NCBI GenBank assembly: GCA_003647755.1
Contig: QMNL01000124.1
Location: 1 to 5,901 of the forward strand
Origin: Candidatus Coatesiibacteriota bacterium
Lineage (GTDB): Bacteria > B130-G9
Reading direction: 5' to 3'
Length of the DNA stretch: 5,901 nt
The notes beneath the pieces were generated by a model that was not told where the DNA came from, searched no databases, and worked only from the letters and a program-made list of their open reading frames with translations. This document shows, piece after piece, positions 1 to 5,186 of the stretch. Numbering within the stretch: the first letter of the stretch is position 1; each line of letters starts with the position of its first letter. The position numbers and the translations under genes are program-made.

Positions 1-130
1 ACAGCCCTGAAAGGGCTGAACATAGCCCTATGGAGGGGGTGTTCGACCCCTTCAGGGTCGCGAAGAATACCAATGTGAACGAATTCCGTAGGTTACACCT
101 ACGGCTACTATTGTAGTCCCCCTTCGGGGA
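1..130. repeat. Cluster of four short REP-like palindromes
   Basis: Four perfect small hairpins lie within 130 bases. They are AGCCCT/AGGGCT (3-8 with 12-17, loop GAA), CGACCC/GGGTCG (44-49 with 55-60, five-base loop), CCGTAGGT/ACCTACGG (86-93 with 97-104, loop TAC) and CCCC/GGGG (119-122 with 126-129, loop TTC). A second AGCCCT at 24-29 could pair alternatively with 12-17. No reading frame of note covers the stretch. The density and the tiny loops are typical of REP-type extragenic palindromes, and the AGCCCTGAAAGGGCT unit resembles repeats I recall from planctomycete-like genomes. That resemblance is from memory and was not searched. The cluster touches the left edge and may continue beyond it. 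No REP-associated transposase is visible in the window. Confidence 0.6.
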
Positions 131-403
131 ACTCGAACCCAGCATCACCTCAAGCCCAATTCCACTCTTATTTCGCCCAAAACACCGCCCCGGAGCCAAC
201 AACCCAACGAATCCGCAGCCCGTTTTGGGGAAACTCCAGACCGCAAATGAAAGCGGTGCCAAGCCGCCGCACTCCAAAGTCATCCAACGGGTGTAACTTA
301 CAGAGCGATCCCTGCCAAAGTCATAGCCTCTGCGCACCGGCAAAGCGTGTTGGTCCCACCATCTGCCTTGCCATTAATTTGATTATTGGGGTAGTCTGAG
401 TCG

Positions 404-417
404 GCAAATGAATTTGC
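404..417. promoter_or_regulatory. 14-bp palindrome upstream of the GspG-like gene
   Basis: GCAAAT at 404-409 and ATTTGC at 412-417 form a perfect inverted repeat around a 2-bp centre, about 95 bases before the start codon at 513. The symmetry and position would suit a dimeric repressor site. No recognised regulator consensus is matched and no promoter is clear beside it, so the functional reading is speculative. Confidence 0.2.
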
Positions 418-500
418 AGGCGCAGTTTGCTGGGAAGCGGTATCAGCGACAATCTCGGCAGAAGGTAGGTGCCAAGGTCGCGCACAGCCGCGCTGAGTTT

Positions 501-506
501 GAGGGG
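501..506 (+). promoter_or_regulatory. Shine-Dalgarno site that sets the start at 513
   Basis: GAGGGG lies six bases before the ATG at 513. The upstream in-frame ATG at 408 has no comparable purine-rich site, and the residues it would add are Arg/Lys/Gln-rich and unlike a signal sequence. The same GAGGGG word precedes the GTG start of the phosphotransacylase gene in this window, which supports it as a genuine ribosome site for this organism. Confidence 0.6.
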
Positions 507-512
507 ATAGCG

Positions 513-1283
513 ATGCTAGGAGTCTTTGGCCCACGGGATACTTGTGGGCGGGTGACGAGCGGCTTGATTTTGTCCGTGCTGGTCGCGGCCGCCATAATTG
601 CAATCGCCGTTCATTACATCACCCGTTCCGGGAGCTCGTCCACCTTAGGCGGAGGGGCAAACTCTTTTGAGATCGTGCACGAGACTCGCGAGGAAGTTGC
701 CCAGATAAACAAGCAGAGAGAGCAGATGGGCGAGGCGCTGCGGCAAAAAGGTGCGATAGGCCGCGCTATGGCGGGAAACACAGTTGCTGAGGGTGCATGG
801 GAGAATCAGGTCTCCAGGGCGCTGCGCGACTGCGGAGACATTGCGACGGCGATAGAGGCGTTCCACAGGGATGTGTCCAAGTGGCCTGTCGAAGGCGCCG
901 ACGACGAGGATGTTCGCGTGGATTACCTCTATGGGAACGCGGGTCGGATGCCGAGATTCGCTGCTGACGCGAGGGCTTCGTGGGGAGACAGGGCCGAGAA
1001 CCTACATTCATATCTGGTCTCTGACGGGCCCGAAAAGAAGGCCTGGTATGACTATTTCAAGCATACCTTCGGTCGTTTCAAGGGTTGGAAGGGACCGTAT
1101 CTGCCTCGCGAGGAGGCCGACCCCTGGGGGCACGCCTACGTCGTTTCAGTCTCGGGCTTTGCCGGCGGCACAAAGCCGGGCAACCACGTGTGGTGTCTCT
1201 CCGCGGGTCCCAACGGCATTGTCGAGACGCCCCCGTCGTCGGATCAATTGCTCGGCGACGATGTTGGCAAGATGATGGAATGA
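513..1283 (+). CDS. Membrane-anchored protein with type II secretion GspG-like C-terminal domain
   Basis: The predicted protein has 256 residues from the ATG at 513. A single hydrophobic segment spans about residues 16-35 and is followed by a Ser/Gly-rich linker and a charged, probably helical stretch (about 55-82). The C-terminal part resembles the globular domain of GspG major pseudopilins: a helix with the pattern AIEAFHRDVSKWP (about 113-125), GWKGPYLP (191-198), DPWGHAYVV (203-211) and VWCLSAGPNGIVETPP (226-241). In GspG the block near the C-terminus carries calcium-binding residues. The classical prepilin signal (G-F-T-L-x-E before the hydrophobic helix) is absent, so this is probably not a processed pseudopilin. 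It looks like a membrane-tethered protein that borrows the fold, with the domain outside the cytoplasm. There are three cysteines (residues 11, 107, 228). It stands alone on the plus strand with no secretion genes beside it. The domain call is from motif similarity, and the function is unknown. Confidence 0.72.
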   Translation: MLGVFGPRDTCGRVTSGLILSVLVAAAIIAIAVHYITRSGSSSTLGGGANSFEIVHETREEVAQINKQREQMGEALRQKGAIGRAMAGNTVAEGAWENQVSRALRDCGDIATAIEAFHRDVSKWPVEGADDEDVRVDYLYGNAGRMPRFAADARASWGDRAENLHSYLVSDGPEKKAWYDYFKHTFGRFKGWKGPYLPREEADPWGHAYVVSVSGFAGGTKPGNHVWCLSAGPNGIVETPPSSDQLLGDDVGKMME

Positions 1284-1490
1284 GTTCGGGAACCTCGCCT
1301 CGCGCTTGAGAGGTGGTCTGCCCATTATCGAGGCTGGAGTCTTCTCAAGGCGTTGTGAGCCCCTTTGGGGTGGCTTTGCGTCGCTTTGGCTAGCGAGGAC
1401 CCAGCGTCGCCGAGGAGCGGACTGCTCCGGTATAGGCGCAAGACACGATTGCACCAGCAGCAAGTCATCCAACGGCCTTGGGCCATCGAT
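1284..1490. other. Convergent intergenic gap with weak hairpins only
   Basis: This separates the plus-strand GspG-like gene from the end of the minus-strand operon. It holds small inverted repeats: CCCC/GGGG (1360-1363 with 1367-1370), GGAGC/GCTCC (1414-1418 with 1424-1428) and GGCC/GGCC (1474-1477 with 1481-1484). None is followed by a T-run in either direction, so I do not call a Rho-independent terminator. The 14-base word shared with 277-290 lies at 1462-1475. Frames that stay open through here appear to be shadows extending over iorB. Confidence 0.45.
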
Positions 1491-2075
1491 TCAACTCGCG
1501 GCGAGCCTCTGGCCCTCCTTAAATGCGTTCAAGTTGACCTCAAGGTGCCTCTTGGGCACGCGCGCACGGAGCGCCTCCTGCCAGGTTTCGTCCGGGAAGC
1601 TGAGCTTGCGCGACAAAACTCCGAGCAGCACAACATTCATCGCTCGCACGTTCCCAACGCCCTTGGCAACCGACGCGGCATCGACAGCAAGGACATTCAC
1701 TCCCTGCTTGTGCATTCTGTCTATCGCGTCGTGCGGATACTCCTTGCCCATGGCATAGACAGCGGGGGGGACGATCTCGGTCGTGTTGGTTATGACCTCG
1801 CCGCCGGGCCTGAGATACTCGATCCAGCGGTAGCTCTCCACCTTCTCAAATGAAAGAAGGACGTCCGCGGAGGCTTTGCCAATGAGCGGCGAGTAGATAT
1901 GCTCCCCGTAACGAACGTGGCTGGAGACAACGCCTCCCCGCTGCGACATTCCGTGTATCTCGCTCTTCTTGACATCAAAGCCCTGAATCATCGCCGCCTG
2001 CGAGATGACCTCCGAGGCAAGCAGAATCCCCTGCCCACCCACACCTACGAGCAGAATGCTCTTTCCGTTCTTCAT
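1491..2075 (-). CDS. iorB: Indolepyruvate:ferredoxin oxidoreductase, beta subunit
   Basis: The protein has 194 residues from the ATG at 2075. A GTG three bases earlier (2078) is an alternative start adding one residue. It belongs to the pyruvate/2-oxoacid:ferredoxin oxidoreductase gamma-type catalytic domain family and matches the usual IorB length of about 190-200. Visible signatures are the N-terminal glycine-rich GVGGQG (residues 11-16) and the block SEIHGMSQRGG (38-48), both hallmarks of this subunit. With IorA it forms the cytoplasmic complex that oxidatively decarboxylates aryl-pyruvates, using CoA and ferredoxin. The ATG overlaps the iorA stop in TGATG, so the two genes are probably translationally coupled. 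The purine-rich end of iorA (GAGGAAGAG) supplies the ribosome site. It is the last gene of the operon, and nothing follows it on this strand within the window. Confidence 0.95.
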   Translation of the reverse strand: MKNGKSILLVGVGGQGILLASEVISQAAMIQGFDVKKSEIHGMSQRGGVVSSHVRYGEHIYSPLIGKASADVLLSFEKVESYRWIEYLRPGGEVITNTTEIVPPAVYAMGKEYPHDAIDRMHKQGVNVLAVDAASVAKGVGNVRAMNVVLLGVLSRKLSFPDETWQEALRARVPKRHLEVNLNAFKEGQRLAAS

Positions 2076-3901
2076 CACTTCTCTTCCTCGATACTAATTG
2101 CTGAAACTGGGCAGACCTGAGCACAGATTGAGCATCCAGTGCACATAGTCTCCTCGATTCTTGCCTTAACTGTCTTACTTCCATCGAGTTCGACCGTTAC
2201 AATAGCTGGGCAGCCTATCCCCAGGCACTTCTTGCAGCCAATACATCTGTCCTGATCGACGAAGTATGGCACCACCTTGGGACCGTGGTGAAGCCTTAAG
2301 AGAGCGCACTCGCGCCTCGTGATGATTACCGACGGCTCGTCCGCTTTGATCTCCTCCGAGATAGCCTCATCCACCGCCGCGAGGTCGTAAGGATCAACCA
2401 CCCTCACCCGCCTGACGCCGATCGACCTACACAAGTCCTCCAAGACAAGCTTTGTGGTTCGTTCATCGCGGATGGTCTTCCCCGTGGCTGGATGTTGCTG
2501 CCCACCTGTCATCGCCGTTATCGCATTGTCCATGATGATCACGGTTATGTTGCTTCGGTTATAGACCACGTCAACGAGGCCCGTGATGCCGGAGTGAATG
2601 AACGTCGAATCGCCAATCACGGCCACGATCGGCTCTGTCTTATCGGTCCCGGCAAGCGCCTTGCTTGCGCCCATAGCGTTGCCTATTGACGCACCCATGC
2701 AGATGCAGCTGTCCATCATCGACAGCGGCGGGAGCACGCCCAGCGTGTAGCAACCGATGTCCCCAGTCGTGATGGGTTTGTATTTTTTGAGAACATAAAA
2801 CGGCCCTCTATGGGGACAGCCAGGACACAGCGTCGGCGGTCTTGGCAGGTCGAACTCGCTGGGCTCAATGGGCCTGCTCGCCTCCGCGAGGATCGGGTGG
2901 TCGGACGCTATCTTGATGACCTTTTTTCTGGCTGCCTCCCTCAAACTGTTGAGCAGGACATCCGGTAAGAGCTCGCCCTCACGGGGGAAGACCTCCTTGC
3001 CCAGAACCTTGAAGCCGGCCGCCAAGAGCTGCTCCTGCATAAACGGCTCCAACTCCTCGAGCACGAGTAGCTGATCGACAGTCTTGGCGAACCGGGCGAT
3101 AAGCTCGAACGGAAGCGGGTTCGTGAACCCAAGCTTGAGGTAGGAGGCGTGTGGGAACACGTCCTTCGCATACGCGTATGTGATGCTGGAAGTGATTATT
3201 CCTATACGGCCATCTTCGCCCCGGCCGGGCTCAATGTAGTTCAGCGGGCATTCGTTGCTATACTGCGCAAGCTGCTTGAGCCGCTTCAACACGACGGTTC
3301 GCCGTTTCCTTGCGTTGGCAGGGATCACTACCCACTTGGTCCAGTCATGCTCAAAGCCCTTGACCTCGCGCTCCTCTCGCTCGCCCGGCTCGACAAGGCC
3401 CTTGGAGTGTGAGACCCGCGTCGTCGTCCGCAGCATGACCGGCGTGCAGAAGCGCTCGCTGATCTCGAACGCAAGGATTGTCATCTTCTTCGCCTCGTCC
3501 GAGTTAGATGGCTCCAGCAAAGGGATGAACATGAACTTGGCGAGGTAACGATTGTCCTGCTCGTTCTGGGAACTGTGCATCCCAGGTTCGTCCGCAGAGA
3601 CCACCACGAAACCGCCGTGAACGCCAGTGTAGGAAAACGTGGATAGCGGGTCCATCGCCACGTTCACTCCAACGTGCTTCATCGCCGCCAAAGACCTCGC
3701 TCCTGCCATCGAGGCGCCCTGAGCAACCTCGACCGCGACCTTCTCATTGACCGACCATTCGCAGTATATCTCTTTGTACTGCTTTACTGCTTCCAATATC
3801 TCCGTGCTGGGAGTGCCGGGATATGCCGTGGCGACGTGAACGCCCGCCTCCCAAGCACCCCTAGCGATAGCTTCGTTACCAGAGAGGAATAGTCTGCTCA
3901 T
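2075..3901 (-). CDS. iorA: Indolepyruvate:ferredoxin oxidoreductase, alpha subunit
   Basis: The protein has 608 residues, close to the family norm of about 600, and converts 2-oxoacid, CoA and oxidised ferredoxin to acyl-CoA, CO2 and reduced ferredoxin. The N-terminal pyrimidine-binding domain shows GNEAIARGAWEAGVHVATAYPGTPSTE in two halves (residues 8-20 and 21-34) and the WSVNEKVAVEVAQGAS block (49-64). The thiamine diphosphate domain carries CPGCPHRG (359-366), GDIGCYTLG (380-388), GDSTFIHSG (430-438) and IIMDN (455-459). The C-terminus is a two-cluster ferredoxin module. Cysteines 553, 556, 559 and 564 follow CX2CX2CX4CP, and cysteines 587, 590, 593 and 597 follow the classical CX2CX2CX3CP. 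The one-residue-longer spacing of the first set is, as I recall, common in IorA. The ATG at 3901 has GAGG five bases upstream. The gene starts 16 bases after the phosphotransacylase stop and overlaps iorB. Substrate range (indole-, phenyl- or other pyruvates) cannot be read from the sequence. Confidence 0.96.
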   Translation of the reverse strand: MSRLFLSGNEAIARGAWEAGVHVATAYPGTPSTEILEAVKQYKEIYCEWSVNEKVAVEVAQGASMAGARSLAAMKHVGVNVAMDPLSTFSYTGVHGGFVVVSADEPGMHSSQNEQDNRYLAKFMFIPLLEPSNSDEAKKMTILAFEISERFCTPVMLRTTTRVSHSKGLVEPGEREEREVKGFEHDWTKWVVIPANARKRRTVVLKRLKQLAQYSNECPLNYIEPGRGEDGRIGIITSSITYAYAKDVFPHASYLKLGFTNPLPFELIARFAKTVDQLLVLEELEPFMQEQLLAAGFKVLGKEVFPREGELLPDVLLNSLREAARKKVIKIASDHPILAEASRPIEPSEFDLPRPPTLCPGCPHRGPFYVLKKYKPITTGDIGCYTLGVLPPLSMMDSCICMGASIGNAMGASKALAGTDKTEPIVAVIGDSTFIHSGITGLVDVVYNRSNITVIIMDNAITAMTGGQQHPATGKTIRDERTTKLVLEDLCRSIGVRRVRVVDPYDLAAVDEAISEEIKADEPSVIITRRECALLRLHHGPKVVPYFVDQDRCIGCKKCLGIGCPAIVTVELDGSKTVKARIEETMCTGCSICAQVCPVSAISIEEEK

Positions 3902-3906
3902 GTGCT

Positions 3907-3910
3907 CCTC
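3907..3910 (-). promoter_or_regulatory. Ribosome binding site of iorA
   Basis: On the minus strand the sequence before the ATG is AAGAGGAGCAC, giving GAGG with a five-base spacer (or GAGGAG with three). It lies inside the 16-base gap after the phosphotransacylase stop codon, which leaves no room for a separate promoter and supports a single operon. Confidence 0.6.
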
Positions 3911-3917
3911 TTGAAAA

Positions 3918-4901
3918 TTATGAATCGAACCTGACTTCTGACGTTAGGATACGTTCCAGCGGTGGTGCCGTGAACGCGACTTTCTTGAGATGTTCGGAGA
4001 GCAGGATTCCCAGCACGATCGAGTCGAGCTTGCTCTTACGCGAATCGGCTCTCGAGACGACCAGGACTGGGCTGCTCGCACCGACTATGAGCCCAGCGAA
4101 GCCCGCATGCGCAAACATCGAAAGCGATTTGCTCAGGAGATTACCCTCCTCGATCGAGTTCACTATCAGAATATCAGCGTCGCCCGCAACATCGCTTCTT
4201 GAGCCCAGTATGTCGCCTCCCTCATACGTAACGGCCGCATCGAGCGTCAGCGGGCCGTCAACAACACAGCCCCGTATCTGGCCACGCTGCGACATCTTCG
4301 ACAAAACCGCCGCCTCAACCGCGTGCGGCATCGCCGGGTTGACTGTGTCAGCCGCAGACAAGATCGCCACCTTCGGCCTCTCAATGCCCAACGCATGCGC
4401 CACCACAACTGCGTTGTCAATTATCTGAATCTTCTCCTGAAGCGTCGGAGCGATGTTCATCCCTGGGTCTGACATGATCAGAAGCTTGGGATGCCCGGGC
4501 ACATCATAAACCGCCACATGTGAAAGGAGTCGCCTCGCCCGCAGGCCGATCTGCTTATCTAGAACGGCGTGCAGCACTGTTGAGGTATGCGCTTTGCCCT
4601 TGAGAACCATGTCCGCCTCGCCCGCCGAGACCAGCCGCACTGCCTCCCTGGCCGCATGTGCAGGGTCTGGAGTATCCACAATGCGGTAATCCGCTTCGCT
4701 CATGCCGAGCGACCCCATCAGCGGCAGTAGTTCATCCTTCCTTCCCGTCAAAATCGCACGAACCAGCCCGGCCCGGAAGGCGTCATCCACCGCCTCCAGA
4801 ACGTGTTCATCCGCCGCTTGTGCGACCGTGAGTCGCCTCGGGCCGACATCGGCCGCGAGCTCCTTGGCCCTTTGGTGCATTAGCTCAAAATTAGGAATCA
4901 C
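3918..4901 (-). CDS. ptb: Phosphate acyltransferase of the Ptb/Pta family (phosphate butyryltransferase-like)
   Basis: The protein has 327 residues, slightly longer than typical Ptb at about 300. The family exchanges CoA for phosphate on short acyl-CoAs to give acyl-phosphate, in the cytoplasm. Visible family blocks are ADMVLKGKAHTSTVL (96-110), LSHVAVYDVPG (126-136), MSDPGMNIAPTLQEK (143-157), KVAILSAADTVNPAMP (177-192), GCVVDGPLTLDAAV (211-224) and DADILIVNSIEEGNLLSK (241-258), and the C-terminal half closes with VGASSPVLVVSRADS (273-287). Some relatives are fused to an enoyl-CoA hydratase-like domain, and no such domain is present here. The start is GTG at 4901, with GAGGGG five bases upstream and an in-frame TGA at 4911-4913. 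The next option is ATG at codon 8. Being first in the operon with iorAB suggests it acts on acyl-CoAs made by IorAB, so that a kinase can make ATP. No butyrate or acetate kinase is in the window. Butyryl versus acetyl or aryl-acetyl specificity is undetermined. Confidence 0.9.
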   Translation of the reverse strand: MIPNFELMHQRAKELAADVGPRRLTVAQAADEHVLEAVDDAFRAGLVRAILTGRKDELLPLMGSLGMSEADYRIVDTPDPAHAAREAVRLVSAGEADMVLKGKAHTSTVLHAVLDKQIGLRARRLLSHVAVYDVPGHPKLLIMSDPGMNIAPTLQEKIQIIDNAVVVAHALGIERPKVAILSAADTVNPAMPHAVEAAVLSKMSQRGQIRGCVVDGPLTLDAAVTYEGGDILGSRSDVAGDADILIVNSIEEGNLLSKSLSMFAHAGFAGLIVGASSPVLVVSRADSRKSKLDSIVLGILLSEHLKKVAFTAPPLERILTSEVRFDS

Positions 4902-4906
4902 AACAT

Positions 4907-4912
4907 CCCCTC
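4907..4912 (-). promoter_or_regulatory. Ribosome binding site that sets a GTG start for ptb
   Basis: GAGGGG on the minus strand lies five bases before the GTG at 4901. The ATG at 4906 and TTG at 4903 between them run straight into TGA in their own frame, and the ptb frame has a stop at 4911-4913. GTG is therefore the first usable start. Confidence 0.65.
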
Positions 4913-4980
4913 ATCGTCATTAAACACTACATCAATAGGCTCGGCCCGGCGAAAGAGCCCTCTTGCAGATTCCGTCCAGT

Positions 4981-5045
4981 GCAAGCTTGCTGAAACTATC
5001 ACAAATGAGCGGTCGTTCAAGTCAAAAACTGACCTTCACCTGACC
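4981..5045 (-). promoter_or_regulatory. Candidate control region of the ptb-iorAB operon
   Basis: Reading towards ptb on the minus strand there are, in order: two direct GGTCAG words 11 bp apart (CTGACC on plus at 5029-5034 and 5040-5045), a TTGACT (5025-5020), a GATAGT (5000-4995, 19-base spacer, so a weak sigma-70-like pair), and a perfect 10-bp palindrome GCAAGCTTGC at 4981-4990. The arrangement resembles an activator site just upstream of -35 and an operator over the transcription start. The gap upstream of ptb must hold a promoter unless the methyltransferase transcript reads through. The assignment is inference; the individual motifs are directly visible. Confidence 0.3.
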
Positions 5046-5165
5046 GTCGTTCTGATTCAGTTCTTGGCCTCGTGCTTCGTAGCACTTCGCAGAGTTCGAG
5101 CCGAGACGGCAGAGGACACCCGGTGGCAACTGCGGGAATACTATCCCAACGAATTGTGCCAAAGC

Positions 5166-5186
5166 GACACTGGTCAGGTCAGTGTC
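5166..5186 (-). other. Hairpin over the methyltransferase stop codon
   Basis: GACACTG at 5166-5172 and CAGTGTC at 5180-5186 form a perfect 7-bp inverted repeat with a seven-base loop that contains the stop codon (5174-5176). On the minus strand it is followed by GCTTTGG rather than a T-run, so it is at best a weak terminator or RNA-stabilising structure. Two overlapping GGTCAG words (5172-5182) are part of the same sequence. Confidence 0.3.

Larger units (their letters stand above)
131..512. other. Non-coding stretch upstream of the GspG-like gene
   Basis: I find no gene here that I can support. The open frame that begins at the ATG at 408 is read as leader, because a much better ribosome site lies before the in-frame ATG at 513. 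A 10-base direct repeat CCAAAGTCAT occurs at 274-283 and 315-324. A 14-base word at 277-290 recurs at 1462-1475. A 14-bp palindrome lies at 404-417. No -10/-35 pair here is good enough to call a promoter. Confidence 0.5.

Noticed and set aside
120..145. GGGTTCGAGTT on the minus strand, resembling a tRNA T-loop
   Set aside because: The flanking bases do not form a 5-bp T stem, and no acceptor, D or anticodon arm can be folded around it.
408..512. Possible N-terminal extension of the GspG-like protein from ATG 408
   Set aside because: No ribosome site precedes 408, while GAGGGG is well placed before ATG 513. The extra residues lack a signal or prepilin motif.
298..603. Minus-strand open frame across the upstream region of the GspG-like gene
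   Set aside because: The composition is low-information, no domain is recognisable, and it overlaps the supported gene start on the other strand.
1414..1428. GGAGC/GCTCC hairpin as an intrinsic terminator
   Set aside because: The stem is only five base pairs and there is no T-run on either strand.
1306..1853. Plus-strand open frames running over the end of iorB
   Set aside because: They lie antisense to a clearly conserved gene, show no recognisable domain, and are typical shadow frames of GC-rich coding DNA.
5148..5163. TTTGGCAC on the minus strand, resembling the -24 half of a sigma-54 promoter
   Set aside because: The -12 half (TTGC at the required spacing) is absent: the positions read GTTG, and the offset is wrong.
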